This document shows positions 15,342-24,767 of a stretch of DNA of 64,000 nt, piece after piece. Both the position numbers and the translations under genes were made by a program. Origin of the DNA: Streptomyces cellostaticus (GTDB lineage: Bacteria > Actinomycetota > Actinomycetes > Streptomycetales > Streptomycetaceae); NCBI RefSeq assembly GCF_001513965.1, contig NZ_KQ948032.1:62001-126000 (forward strand), in the 5' to 3' direction. Every line of letters begins with the position of its first letter. Position 1 is the first letter of the stretch. The notes below the pieces were generated by a model. It made no database searches. It was not told where the DNA came from and saw only the letters and a program-made list of their open reading frames with translations.

Positions 15342-16850
15342 ATGGCAGTGGACGAGGGCGTCGCCCCGGCGGCGAAGACGGATGACGACGGAACGGTCCA
15401 TCGGCTGAAACCCAATGCCGTCGGGCTGCTCGGCGTGGTGTTCATGGCCGTGGCCACGGCCGCCCCGATCACCGCCATGACCGGCAACGTGCCCTTCATG
15501 GTGTCCTCCGGGAACGGCATCGGGGCGCCCGCAAGCTATCTCGTCGCAATGGTCGTCCTGGCAATCTTTTCCGTGGGTTTCACGTCGATGGCGAAGCACA
15601 TCACGTCCACGGGGGCCTTCTACGGCTTCATCTCCTACGGCCTCGGCCGCACCGCGGGACTGGCCTCGGGGCTGCTGGCGACCTTCGCGTACGTCGTCTT
15701 CGAGCCCGCGCTGATCGGGATCTTCTCCACCTTCGCCACGAGCACCCTCAAGGACCAGACGGGGCTCCACGTCCCGTGGTGGGCCTTCGCGATCCTGATG
15801 CTGGCGATCAACGCCACCGGCACCTGGTTCGGGGTGAGCGTCGCCGAGAAACTGCTGGTGGTGCTGCTGGCGACGGAGGTGACGGTGCTGGCCGCGATGG
15901 CCGTCTCGGTCGCCTTCCACGGCGGCGGGCCGCACGGGTTCACCTTCGCGCCGGTCAACCCCGTCAACGCCTTCAAGGGCACGTCCGCCGGGCTCGGACT
16001 CTTCTTCGCCTTCTGGTCGTGGGTCGGCTTCGAGTCGACGGCGATGTACGGCGAGGAGTCGCGCGACCCGAAGAAGATCATCCCCAAGGCGACGATGATC
16101 AGCGTCCTGGGCGTCGGCGTCTTCTACGTCTTCGTCTCCTGGATGGCCATCTCGGGCACCGGCGCCGGGAGCGCCGTGGAGGTGGCGACCAAGGACCCGA
16201 TGGGCCTGTTCTTCAACCCCACCGAGCGCTACGTCGGCCACTGGGCGGTCGACGTCATGCAGTGGCTGATGATCACCGGCTCGCTGGCCTGTGGCATGGC
16301 CTTCCACAACTGCGCCGCCCGCTACATGTACGCACTGGGCCGCGAGGGCGTCCTGCCGTCCCTGAAGAACACCGTCGGCCGCACCCACGCCCGGCACGGC
16401 TCCCCGCACATCGCGGGCCTGGTGCAGACGGTGGTGAGCGGGCTGCTGGTGGGCGCGTTCTGGGCCGCGGGCAAGGACCCGTACAACGGCACGTACGTGC
16501 TGCTCGCCATCCTCGGCACCATGGCGATCCTCGTCGTCCAGGCCGTGTGCTCGTTCGCGGTGCTGGTCTACTTCCGCACGCACCACCCGGAGAGCCGGCA
16601 CTGGTTCAAGACCTCCGCCGCCCCTCTCATCGGCGGGATCGCGATGCTCGCGGTGGTCGTGCTGCTGGTGTCCAACATGAGCGCGGCGGCCGGCTCGGAG
16701 TCCGGCTCGCTGGTCCTGAAGGCGACGCCGTGGCTGGTCGCGCTGATCGCGGCCGGCGGCATCGGCTACGCGCAGTACCTCAAGCGGCGCTCGCCCGAGC
16801 GGTACGCGCTGCTGGGGCGGACGGTGCTGGAGGAGACGAAGGAGAGGTGA
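15342..16850 (+). CDS. APC-family amino acid permease
   Basis: 502 residues with about twelve hydrophobic spans. The N-terminal motif GVVFMAVATAAPITAMTGNVP and the FWSWVGFESTAMYGEESRDPKKIIPKA block (about 225-251) are typical of amino acid-polyamine-organocation carriers. It likely imports an amino acid or amine with protons; the substrate cannot be read. The start ATG follows GGAAGGGG. Its 135-base leader has TGACAAATATTTAACC, the most AT-rich part of the area and a likely promoter. It converges on the P450 gene with 41 bases between. Confidence 0.88.
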   Translation: MAVDEGVAPAAKTDDDGTVHRLKPNAVGLLGVVFMAVATAAPITAMTGNVPFMVSSGNGIGAPASYLVAMVVLAIFSVGFTSMAKHITSTGAFYGFISYGLGRTAGLASGLLATFAYVVFEPALIGIFSTFATSTLKDQTGLHVPWWAFAILMLAINATGTWFGVSVAEKLLVVLLATEVTVLAAMAVSVAFHGGGPHGFTFAPVNPVNAFKGTSAGLGLFFAFWSWVGFESTAMYGEESRDPKKIIPKATMISVLGVGVFYVFVSWMAISGTGAGSAVEVATKDPMGLFFNPTERYVGHWAVDVMQWLMITGSLACGMAFHNCAARYMYALGREGVLPSLKNTVGRTHARHGSPHIAGLVQTVVSGLLVGAFWAAGKDPYNGTYVLLAILGTMAILVVQAVCSFAVLVYFRTHHPESRHWFKTSAAPLIGGIAMLAVVVLLVSNMSAAAGSESGSLVLKATPWLVALIAAGGIGYAQYLKRRSPERYALLGRTVLEETKER

Positions 16851-16891
16851 CGCTCCGCCGGGGAGTGCCGCGATGCGCCGTCGTTCGCTGA

Positions 16892-18112
16892 TCAGCCCAC
16901 CGCCACCTCCAGCCCCTCCAACCCCCGGATCACGAAGTTCGGCTTCCGCGTCGGCTCCGCCGCCAGGGTCAGGGTCGGGGCCTTCTCCAGCAGTGCCGTC
17001 ATGGATGCCGCCAGCTCGATGCGGGCCAGCGGTGCGCCGATGCAGTAGTGGATGCCGGCGCTGAAGGAGATGTGCGGGTTGTCCTTGCGCGTGAGGTCCA
17101 GGTGACCGGGGTGTGCGAAGACCTCCGGGTCGTGGTTGGCGGAGCCGAAGAGCATGGCGATTTCCGCGCCCCGGGGGATCACCGTGCCGTCGATCTCGAT
17201 GTCGTCCAGGACCCAGCGCTCGAAGAGCTGGAGCGGGGTGTCGTAGCGCATCAGCTCCTCGACGGCGGTGGGGACGAGGGAGTGGTCGGCGCGCAGGGCG
17301 GCCAGCTGGTCCGGGTTGCGGAACAGGGCCCACCAGCCGTTCACCGTCGCGTTGACCGTGGCCTCGTGACCGGCGTTGAGCAGCAGCACCGCCGTGGAGA
17401 TCATCTCCTGTTCCGTCAGGCGGTCGCCCTCGTCGTGGGCCGCGATCAGGCCGGAGATCAGGTCCTCCCCGGGCTCCTTGCGGCGGGCCGCGATCAGCTC
17501 CCGCAGGTAGTCCGAGAACTCCACCGACGCCCGCACCGCCCGCGCCGCCGTCTCCTCGGACGGGTGCAGCTCGTACATCCCGCAGATGTCCGCCGACCAG
17601 GGCCGCAACTGCGCCCGGTCCGGCTCCGGGATGCCGAGCATCTCGGCGATCACCGCCACCGGCAGCGGTTCCGCCACGTCCGCGAGCAGATCGCCGCCGC
17701 CCGCCTCGACCAGCGCGGCCACCAGCTCGTCCGCCAGGCCGTGCACATACGGTTTCAGCCGCTCCACCGTGCGCGGGGTGAACGCCTTCGACACCAGGCG
17801 CCGGATCCGGGTGTGGTCCGGCGGCTCCAGATCGAGCATGCCGTGGTCGTTGAGGACGTGGAACGGCTCGTGCTCCGGCGGGGGCGCGGTCCGGCCGAAG
17901 TCGTCGTGCGTGAACCGGTGCTGATAGGTGCGGCCGAGGCGGCGGTCGCGCAGCAGCGCCGAGACGTCCGCGTGGTGCGGGACCAGCCACTGGTCGGTCG
18001 GCTCGTACCGGATCACCCGGCCGCGGGCGCGCAGCTCGGCGTAGGCCGGGTACGGGTCGGCGAGGAACGCGGCGTCCCAGGGGTCGAAAGCGAGATCCGA
18101 AGCAGCTGCCAT
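16892..18112 (-). CDS. Cytochrome P450, CYP107U-like
   Basis: 406 residues, a complete bacterial class I P450. The I-helix oxygen motif is AGHEAT, the ExxR pair is in EELMRY, and the heme loop FSAGIHYCIG carries the thiolate ligand Cys357. Length, sequence and position beside two NarL-type pairs match the CYP107U1 locus as I recall it from S. coelicolor, where that enzyme is linked to sporulation. It starts only 20 bases after the first response regulator gene, so it is probably cotranscribed with it. No ferredoxin or reductase gene is adjacent. The natural substrate is unknown. Confidence 0.9.
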   Translation of the reverse strand: MAAASDLAFDPWDAAFLADPYPAYAELRARGRVIRYEPTDQWLVPHHADVSALLRDRRLGRTYQHRFTHDDFGRTAPPPEHEPFHVLNDHGMLDLEPPDHTRIRRLVSKAFTPRTVERLKPYVHGLADELVAALVEAGGGDLLADVAEPLPVAVIAEMLGIPEPDRAQLRPWSADICGMYELHPSEETAARAVRASVEFSDYLRELIAARRKEPGEDLISGLIAAHDEGDRLTEQEMISTAVLLLNAGHEATVNATVNGWWALFRNPDQLAALRADHSLVPTAVEELMRYDTPLQLFERWVLDDIEIDGTVIPRGAEIAMLFGSANHDPEVFAHPGHLDLTRKDNPHISFSAGIHYCIGAPLARIELAASMTALLEKAPTLTLAAEPTRKPNFVIRGLEGLEVAVG

Positions 18113-18131
18113 GGACGGACGCTAGCCCGGC

Positions 18132-18797
18132 TCACCCCGGCGTGACCAGCCTCGCCTCGTACGCGAACACCGCCGCCTGGGTGCGGTCCCGAAGGCCCAG
18201 CTTCACCAGGATCCGGCTCACATGGGTCTTGATCGTCGACTCCGCCACCACCAGCCGCTCGGCGATCTCCGCGTTCGACAGGCCCTGCGCGATCAGGACC
18301 AGGACCTCCGTCTCCCGTTCCGTGAGCTCGCCGTAGGCCGCCTGGGCCGCCGGCATCAGGCGCGGGGACTCCGAGAGGCGCGAGAACTCCGTGATCAGCC
18401 GTTTGGTGACCGCGGGGGCGAGCAGTGCCTCGCCGGAGGCCACCACCCGCACGCCCTCCGCCAGCTGGCGGGCCGAGGCGTCCTTCAGGAGGAAGCCGGA
18501 GGCCCCCGCCCGCAGCGCCTGGTACACGTACTCGTCCAGGTCGAACGTGGTCAGTACCAGGACCTTTGCCGTGTCGTCCGCCGCGACGATCTCCCTCGTC
18601 GCCTCGATGCCGTTCAGCTCCGGCATACGGATGTCCATCAGGACGACGTCCGGGGCGAGTTCCCGCACCCGCTCGACCGCCTCCCGTCCGTTGACGGCCT
18701 CGCCGACGACCTCGATGTCCGGCATCGCGTTCAGCAGGACGGAGAAGCCCTCGCGCACCATCATCTGGTCGTCCGCGATCAGTACGCGGATCGTCAT
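18132..18797 (-). CDS. NarL-family response regulator 1
   Basis: 221 residues: a receiver domain with the phospho-acceptor Asp in DVVLMDIRMPELNG (about 54) and Lys in FLLKDAS, then a LuxR-type helix-turn-helix (LTERETEVLVLIAQGLSNAEIAERL). It overlaps the kinase gene by four bases (ATGA). The partner kinase is upstream and the P450 follows. It is close to response regulator 2, so the two pairs are tandem duplicates. Confidence 0.94.
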   Translation of the reverse strand: MTIRVLIADDQMMVREGFSVLLNAMPDIEVVGEAVNGREAVERVRELAPDVVLMDIRMPELNGIEATREIVAADDTAKVLVLTTFDLDEYVYQALRAGASGFLLKDASARQLAEGVRVVASGEALLAPAVTKRLITEFSRLSESPRLMPAAQAAYGELTERETEVLVLIAQGLSNAEIAERLVVAESTIKTHVSRILVKLGLRDRTQAAVFAYEARLVTPG

Positions 18798-20149
18798 GCC
18801 TCACCCTCGCGCGCGGTGTCGGCCGCCGGCACTGGCAGGAACACCGTCACCTCGTACCCTCCGTCGGCCGTCGGGCCCGCCGTCATCTCGCCGTTCAGCA
18901 TCGAGACGCGCTCGCGCATCCCGGTGATGCCGTGCCCGGCGCCCGGCGAGGGCTTCAGCAGGGCCGAGGCGGGCGGCGGGCCGTTGACTATGCGCAGGCC
19001 CAGGCCGCCGAGGACGTACCCGATCTCCACCCGCGCGCCCGCGCCCGGAGCGTGCCGCAGCGAGTTGCTCAGCGCCTCCTGCACGATCCGGTACGCCGAC
19101 AGCTCGACGCCCTGCGGCAGTTCGCGCACCGCGCCGGTCACCGCCTTCTCCACCTCCAGTCCGGCCTCCCGCACGTTGGCGAGCAGCCCGTCCAGGTCGG
19201 CGAGGGTGGGCTGCGGGGCGTCCGGGGCCTCGTAGTCCTCCGCGCGGACGACGCCCAGGACCCGGCGCAGCTCGGTCAGGGCTGCCACCGCGTTCTCCCG
19301 GATGGTGGCGAACGCCTTCTCCAGCTCGGGCGGCGGGTTCTCCACCCGGTAGGGCGCCGCCTCCGCCTGGATCGCGACCACCGACATGTGGTGGGCGACC
19401 ACGTCGTGCAGCTCCCGGGCGATGGTCGTGCGCTCCTCCAGCAGCGTGCGCCGCGAGCGCTCGTGCTCCGTCACCGTCTGCTGCGCGGTCACCTCCTGCC
19501 GGGCCTCGCGGCGGGTGTGCCGGACGGTGACCGCCAGTAGGATCAGCGCGGAGAGGATCAGCATCGGGGCCGTGTTGATGTCGTAGTGGTCCTCGCCGAA
19601 GACGGTCACGGACCAGAAGCCGTACAACGCGGTCAGCAGCCACATCCAGGCCGCGGTGCGCGGGCGGGTGCGGATCGCCACGACCGTGAGCACCACCAGG
19701 TGGGAGATGAAACTGCCCGGCAGCCACGGCCACATGTCCCAGCTTTCACCGACCAGCGAGGTGACCGCGGTCGCCGCGAGCGACAGCCAGAACGCGCCGA
19801 CCGGACGCGCGAGGGTCAGCAGCACCGGGACCAGGGCGAGAATCCCGCACACCAGCTGCGTCGCCCCGCCCTCGCTGAAGCTCGCCGCGTTGGCGAGCAT
19901 CGCCACCACGCCGGCGGCGGCCACCAGTACGTGCGGGGTCCAGGGTGCGTACTCCCTCACCCGGCCGGACAGGTGGCGGGTGAGCGGGCCGTCGACGCCC
20001 ATGCGGGGCAGCGGGCGGTAGGCGAAGGCCTCGTGCATCAGGTCCTGCCGCAGCCCCCGCAGGGCGTCGACGACCATCCGGAACTCCGGGCTGCGCGGCC
20101 TGCCGGCCGCCCCCGGCGGTGTCGTCTGCGTGTGCGTCGTCTCGGTCAC
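18794..20149 (-). CDS. Sensor histidine kinase 1, HisKA_3 type
   Basis: About 451 residues. Roughly five hydrophobic spans in the first 230 residues act as the sensor without an obvious outer domain. The phospho-acceptor His is in ARELHDVVAHHMSVV, followed by a HATPase domain with AYRIVQEALSNSLRHA and GAGHGITGMRERV. I chose GTG 20149: a TACCGT -10 element (20157-20162) ends seven bases before it, which points to a leaderless message. The frame could start at 20191. This is the first gene of the kinase-regulator-P450 unit. Confidence 0.9.
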   Translation of the reverse strand: MTETTHTQTTPPGAAGRPRSPEFRMVVDALRGLRQDLMHEAFAYRPLPRMGVDGPLTRHLSGRVREYAPWTPHVLVAAAGVVAMLANAASFSEGGATQLVCGILALVPVLLTLARPVGAFWLSLAATAVTSLVGESWDMWPWLPGSFISHLVVLTVVAIRTRPRTAAWMWLLTALYGFWSVTVFGEDHYDINTAPMLILSALILLAVTVRHTRREARQEVTAQQTVTEHERSRRTLLEERTTIARELHDVVAHHMSVVAIQAEAAPYRVENPPPELEKAFATIRENAVAALTELRRVLGVVRAEDYEAPDAPQPTLADLDGLLANVREAGLEVEKAVTGAVRELPQGVELSAYRIVQEALSNSLRHAPGAGARVEIGYVLGGLGLRIVNGPPPASALLKPSPGAGHGITGMRERVSMLNGEMTAGPTADGGYEVTVFLPVPAADTAREGEA

Positions 20150-20213
20150 GTGCAAAACGGTAGGCCCCGGCGGGGTCGCGGTCGTCCCCACACAGAAGGG
20201 TCCTTGGGGATCC

Positions 20214-20231
20214 CTCTCAGGTACTACGGGT
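20214..20231. promoter_or_regulatory. Shared 18-bp element, copy 1
   Basis: CTCTCAGGTACTACGGGT, upstream of histidine kinase 1 (51 bases before its proposed -10). An identical copy lies at 24712-24729. It is a candidate binding site for one or both NarL-type regulators. Confidence 0.65.
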
Positions 20232-20275
20232 TCTCGGTACGACGGGCAGGGGCACGAGCAGGGGGAGGGCCGGGG

Positions 20276-20950
20276 TCAGCGGCCACCGGGGCGGACCAGG
20301 CCGGACTCGTAGGCGAAGACCGCCGCCTGGGTGCGGTCCCGCAGGCCCAGCTTCACCAGGATCCGGCCCACGTGCGTCTTCACCGTCTGTTCGGCCACGA
20401 CCAGCCGCTCGGCGATCTCCGCGTTCGACAGGCCCTGCGCGATCAGCGCCAGCACCTCCGTCTCCCGCTCCGTCAGATCGCCCACCCGCTGCTTGAGCGG
20501 GACGCGGGGCGTGCCGTCCAGACGGGAGAACTCGGCGATCAGCCGGCGGGTGATGCCCGGGGCGAGCAGCGCGTCACCGGCCGCCACGATCCGGACCGCC
20601 TCGGCGAGCTGGTCCGCGGAGGCGTCCTTGAGCAGAAACCCGGAGGCCCCGGCGCGCAGCGCCTCGTACACGTACTCGTCCAGGTCGAAGGTGGTCAGCA
20701 CGAGGACCCTGATGCCCGGGTGGTCGGCGGTGATGCGGCCGGTCGCCTCGATGCCGCCGACATCGGGCATCCGGATGTCCATCAGGACCACGTCCGGGCT
20801 CAGTTCGGCGACCTTGGCGATCGCGTCCCGGCCGTCCACCGCCTGCCCGATGACCTCGATGTCGGGCTTGGTGTTGAGCAGCACGGTGAAGCCCTGCCGG
20901 ACCATCTCCTGGTCGTCGGCGATGAGTACGCGGATGGTGCCGCTCGTCAT
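20276..20950 (-). CDS. NarL-family response regulator 2
   Basis: 224 residues with the same layout as regulator 1: Asp in DVVLMDIRMPDVGG and a LuxR-type helix-turn-helix almost identical in its recognition helix (NAEIAERLVVAE, then VKTHV against IKTHV in the first). It overlaps kinase 2 by four bases. Near-identical DNA-binding helices mean both regulators could bind the same sites. Confidence 0.94.
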   Translation of the reverse strand: MTSGTIRVLIADDQEMVRQGFTVLLNTKPDIEVIGQAVDGRDAIAKVAELSPDVVLMDIRMPDVGGIEATGRITADHPGIRVLVLTTFDLDEYVYEALRAGASGFLLKDASADQLAEAVRIVAAGDALLAPGITRRLIAEFSRLDGTPRVPLKQRVGDLTERETEVLALIAQGLSNAEIAERLVVAEQTVKTHVGRILVKLGLRDRTQAAVFAYESGLVRPGGR

Positions 20951-22290
20951 GGGGTCACAACTCCTGTCGGGGACGGGTCGGGCGGTGAGGTGGGCGGGGT
21001 GCCGTCCCGGGGGAGGAAGGCCTCGACCGTGAAGCCGCCCTGCCGGGTCCTGTTCGCGGTGACGTTGCCGCCGAGCATCGTCGCGCGCTCACGCATGCCG
21101 AGCAGTCCGTGTCCGGCGCCCGGGGAGGGCGGGACGGGCTGCTGCGGGCGGGAGTTGGTCACCGCCAGGCGCAGACCGTCCGGGACGTGTGCGACCTCGA
21201 CGCGCACCCGGGACCCCGGCGCGTGCCGCAGCGCGTTGCTCAGCGCCTCCTGCACGATCCGGTACGCCGACAGCTCCACACCCGGAGCGTAGGGCCGCGC
21301 CCTGCCCTTGACCTCGGTGGCCACGTCCAGCCCGGCCGCGCGGGTGTTCTCGATCAGTGCGTCGAGCCGGTCGAGCGTGGGCTGGGGAGCGTCCGGGGCC
21401 GCTCCGGTGCCGGGGGCCCCGAGGCCGTAGGGGTCCTCGGGGTTCTCCGAACGCAGCACGCCGAGCACCCGGCGCAGCTCGGTGAGCGCCTCCAGCGCGT
21501 TCTGCCGGATGCTCGCGAGGTTCTCGACCAGCTCCTGCGACGGCTGCTCGACGAGGTGCGGGGCCACCTGCGCCTGGATGGAGATGACCGACATGTGGTG
21601 CGCGACCACGTCGTGCAGCTCCCGCGCGATACGGCTGCGCTCCTCCAGCAGGGTGCGGCGGGCCCGCTCCTCCGCGGTGAGGCTGGTCTGCTGGACGAGT
21701 TCGGCGCGCGCCTCCCGGCGGCCGCGCAGGGCGATGCCGAGCACCACGACGACCGCGGACAGCACCACCGCGATGATCCCGGTGGGCTGGTAGTGCGACC
21801 CGCCCCACACCCCCTCCAGGACGTAGGTGACCAGCGCGGTCAGGGCCAGTGCCTCGACCGACACCCGGGTGCGCACGCGCAGCGCGAGCAGCAGCATGAC
21901 GAACAGGTGCGCGATGATGCCGGCCACGGTCCAGGGCCAGGTGAACGTCACCTCGGCCACCATGGCCAGCTTTCCGTGGACCTCGACGGCTCCCACCACG
22001 GTCCCCGCCATGGACAGCCACCAGCCCGCGATGGGCCGCCACATCGCGAGGACGATCGCGCCGCCCGACGCGAGGGCGATCGCGAAGGCCGGTCCGAAGG
22101 CCAGATGTCCGTTGTCCCCGAGCTGCGCCACCCCGCCGAGCGTGACCCCGAACGCGGCCAGCCACAGCACGCCGTGCGGCAGCCAGCGCAGCCACAGCGA
22201 GGCGGGCAGCGGATCCGGTCTGACGGTCCACAGGTCGTCGTGCAGCACCCGCAGCCAGTACCTGGCCCGGGCCGCGGCCTTCACGAGCAC
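20947..22290 (-). CDS. Sensor histidine kinase 2, HisKA_3 type
   Basis: About 447 residues. Hydrophobic spans fill about 35-210, then ARELHDVVAHHMSVI carries the phospho-acceptor, followed by AYRIVQEALSNALRHAP and GAGHGLLGMRER. The best start is GTG 22290, with GGAGGGG seven bases upstream; GTG 22314 is an alternative. It follows the acyltransferase gene by about 34 bases. The hydrolase, acyltransferase, kinase 2 and regulator 2 therefore look like one operon. Confidence 0.9.
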   Translation of the reverse strand: MLVKAAARARYWLRVLHDDLWTVRPDPLPASLWLRWLPHGVLWLAAFGVTLGGVAQLGDNGHLAFGPAFAIALASGGAIVLAMWRPIAGWWLSMAGTVVGAVEVHGKLAMVAEVTFTWPWTVAGIIAHLFVMLLLALRVRTRVSVEALALTALVTYVLEGVWGGSHYQPTGIIAVVLSAVVVVLGIALRGRREARAELVQQTSLTAEERARRTLLEERSRIARELHDVVAHHMSVISIQAQVAPHLVEQPSQELVENLASIRQNALEALTELRRVLGVLRSENPEDPYGLGAPGTGAAPDAPQPTLDRLDALIENTRAAGLDVATEVKGRARPYAPGVELSAYRIVQEALSNALRHAPGSRVRVEVAHVPDGLRLAVTNSRPQQPVPPSPGAGHGLLGMRERATMLGGNVTANRTRQGGFTVEAFLPRDGTPPTSPPDPSPTGVVTP

Positions 22291-22324
22291 TCGGTTCCCC
22301 TCCGTTTCCGTCACGCGGCCCACC

Positions 22325-23596
22325 CTAGACACGGCGGATCGCCCGCGAGACACGGCGGACCGCCCGCGCAGTCTCCCCGTCCGCGGCCCGGTGCACCCGG
22401 ACCACCCGCGAGCGCCTCCGCGCGGCGGGCCCGCCGGTGCCCGGCAAACGGCGGCGCGTCCCCTGCTCGCACCAGCGGAACGCGGTCCAGCACAGGGCCA
22501 GGACCAGGGTGAACACCGGGAGCCAGAGGAGCCGGGCCGCCACCCAGCCCAGGCTGTCGGGGAGCGTGTGCAGGCCGGGGAGGCGGCCCGCCAGCAGGGC
22601 CGTTGCCGTCGTGGCCATCAGGGCCGTCTGGTGCCACAGGAAGATCGTCATCGCGGAGAGGTTGACCAGGGCCACGGCCGCCCAGACGAGCGGGCGGCGC
22701 ATCGCCCGCCGCAGCCGGTCGCGCAGGAGAAGGGCCAGACCGCACTGGGCCAGGCCGAAGGTGACGGCCGCCAGGGTCGGCGGGTTGAGGTTGGAGACCG
22801 GTGCGCCCGGGACGCCGACCATCGACGCGGGGTAGCCCGCCCCCGTCACGAGGGCGACGGTGGCCGTCGTACCGCCGAGGAGCAGGACCCAGGCCGCGCG
22901 GCGGGTCTCCAGCTCGCCGCGGGTCCAGGCGGCGCCCAGGGTGTACGGGACCAGCCAGCCCGCCGCCAGGTTCACCCAGCCCAGCCAGGAGGGGCCGAGG
23001 TGCAGGCCGAAGCGGAGGACGTCCACGTGCAGGACGACGGCCAGGGGCCAGAGCGGGCTGAGCCGGGCGACCAGCGGGGTGGCTGCCGTCAGCGCGGCGA
23101 AGACCAGGAGGAACCACAGGGGAGACAGGGCCAGTTTGACGAGCGTGTGGAGCGTCCCGAAGGGGGTGCCGGACAGCAGCAGGGCCGTCGCCGCCACCGT
23201 CCACAGGGTGAGGAGGGCGAGGACCGGCCCGAGGAGGCGGGCCAGACGGGTGCGCAGCCAGGCGCCGTACGGCACGCCCCGGGCCCGGGCGGCGGCGTGG
23301 CTGCGGGTCGCCACATGGCCGCCGACCAGGAAGAACACGGCGAGGGTCTGGAAGGCCCAGGAGACCGGGGCCAGCCAGGGCAGGTGCTGCAGCGGGCTCG
23401 CCGTGTGCAGCGTGCCGTCGTCCGCGACCAGGGCCGTGACCAGCCAGTGGCCGAGGACGACACCGAGGATCGCGAAGGCGCGCAGGGCGTCGACCGCGCG
23501 GTCCCGGGATGCGGGTGTGGCGGTGTCCACGCGGTGGGCACCCTGACGGATCGCGTGCAGCGCGCGGCGCGGGGCGCTCAGGGCCGGCTCAGACAC
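22325..23596 (-). CDS. Integral membrane acyltransferase (Acyltransferase_3 family)
   Basis: 423 residues with about ten hydrophobic spans. The start of the family is recognisable in RDRAVDALRAFAILGVVLGH, where the His is the usual catalytic residue, followed by FFLVGGHVA and, later, LWHQTALM. Such proteins acylate exported sugars or lipids. The C-terminus is Arg-rich and ends in a small tandem duplication of about 20 bases (IRRV and VRRV). The start overlaps the hydrolase stop by eight bases, so the two are coupled. The acceptor molecule is unknown. Confidence 0.85.
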   Translation of the reverse strand: MSEPALSAPRRALHAIRQGAHRVDTATPASRDRAVDALRAFAILGVVLGHWLVTALVADDGTLHTASPLQHLPWLAPVSWAFQTLAVFFLVGGHVATRSHAAARARGVPYGAWLRTRLARLLGPVLALLTLWTVAATALLLSGTPFGTLHTLVKLALSPLWFLLVFAALTAATPLVARLSPLWPLAVVLHVDVLRFGLHLGPSWLGWVNLAAGWLVPYTLGAAWTRGELETRRAAWVLLLGGTTATVALVTGAGYPASMVGVPGAPVSNLNPPTLAAVTFGLAQCGLALLLRDRLRRAMRRPLVWAAVALVNLSAMTIFLWHQTALMATTATALLAGRLPGLHTLPDSLGWVAARLLWLPVFTLVLALCWTAFRWCEQGTRRRLPGTGGPAARRRSRVVRVHRAADGETARAVRRVSRAIRRV

Positions 23597-24605
23597 GGGT
23601 CACCTCCGAGGTCTCGCCGAGGGTGATCCGGGCCAGGTTGGCGAGGGAGGCCGAGCCCGGGGTGAAGTAGCCGCTGTGGTCGGCGCCCGCGGCGTCGAAG
23701 ACCCGGGCGCCGAAGGCGCGGGAGACCGGGTCGGTGCCGAAGCCGACGGTGGTGAAGAGGAGGTCGGCGCGGACGTGCGGGACGTGGGCCACCCAGTCGT
23801 CGCTGCCGCGGGCCGCCCAGACGCGGGCGGGCGTGTGCAGGCCGGAGACGCTGTCGGCGCCCGTGCCGGGGCTGCCGACGAGGGCGATGTCGTCGGCGGG
23901 CAGGCCGTGGGCGGCCCGGCCGCAGACGACCGAGCCGTAGGAGTGGCAGAGCAGGGAGAGGTGGGCCCGGGCGGGGGCGAGGGTGCGCAGCTGCCGTACG
24001 AGGGCGCGGAGGCGGGGGGCCGCCTGGTCGGCTCGGGTCGCGGTGGTCACCGTGGTGCTGACCGTGCCCGGGGTCCGGTAGCCGAGCCAGGCGACCACGG
24101 CGACGTGCGTGCCGGTGGGGGCGCGGTGCGTGAGGTCGTCGTACAGGGCTGCCGCCGCCCGGTGGAAGCGGCCGTAGGTGTCCAGGGAGGTGTCGGAGCC
24201 GGGGACGAGGACCGCCACGTGGTCGGCGTGGGTCAGGTCGCCGAGGATCTCCGTGGCCAGTCCGGTGCCTCGGCCGTCGAAGGAGAGCAGGTGGCGGGAG
24301 GGGGCGGCCAGGGCGCGGTCCGCGGCGGCGCGGTGCTTGTCGCCGTGGGCGGCGGCCATGCGGGCCGCCTCGGTGGCGTTGGCCCGGTTCCCCTCGTACG
24401 CGGTGTGCAGGGTGGAGGGCGTGAGGGGGGCCAGGGTGGCGGGGGGCGGGGCAGGGATTTCGGGGCGGGCCGCGCCGGAGAGGGGGGCGACTATGGCGGC
24501 GGTGAGGAGAGTGGAGAGGAGGGCACGGCGCCAGGTGGGGCTTCGACGTGCGTTGCGGTGCGTCGGCGGCTGTGGGTCCGCCGTGTCCGGCCGTGCTTGC
24601 CCCAT
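23589..24605 (-). CDS. Exported alpha/beta hydrolase, DUF1023-like
   Basis: 338 residues. A basic leader and a hydrophobic stretch (RRALLSTLLTAAIVAPLSG, about 27-45) form a signal or anchor. The enzyme part has the nucleophile elbow CHSYGS and a late His in GADHSGYF. It is a serine esterase- or lipase-like fold with no obvious substrate. I chose ATG 24605, which has AAGGGA nine bases upstream. It heads the operon that includes the acyltransferase and the second two-component pair, so envelope lipid or ester turnover is a reasonable inference. Confidence 0.82.
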   Translation of the reverse strand: MGQARPDTADPQPPTHRNARRSPTWRRALLSTLLTAAIVAPLSGAARPEIPAPPPATLAPLTPSTLHTAYEGNRANATEAARMAAAHGDKHRAAADRALAAPSRHLLSFDGRGTGLATEILGDLTHADHVAVLVPGSDTSLDTYGRFHRAAAALYDDLTHRAPTGTHVAVVAWLGYRTPGTVSTTVTTATRADQAAPRLRALVRQLRTLAPARAHLSLLCHSYGSVVCGRAAHGLPADDIALVGSPGTGADSVSGLHTPARVWAARGSDDWVAHVPHVRADLLFTTVGFGTDPVSRAFGARVFDAAGADHSGYFTPGSASLANLARITLGETSEVTRV

Positions 24606-24711
24606 GGTCGGCTTCCCTTCAGATCGCCCGGCCATCGGGCTTGTCTGACAAGGAAGTTAGGAATCGGGGGCTGTCGACGGCATCCCGCCAGGGAGCTGTC
24701 CTGGGTTGTAG

Positions 24712-24729
24712 CTCTCAGGTACTACGGGT
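24712..24729. promoter_or_regulatory. Shared 18-bp element, copy 2
   Basis: Identical to 20214-20231. It precedes the hydrolase-acyltransferase-kinase 2 operon, 52 bases before a possible -10 (TAACTT on the minus strand, 24654-24659). That spacing nearly equals the one at the kinase 1 promoter. Confidence 0.65.
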
Positions 24730-24767
24730 ATGACCGGGGCCGGTCCCCTACGGGAGCACCGGGCGCT

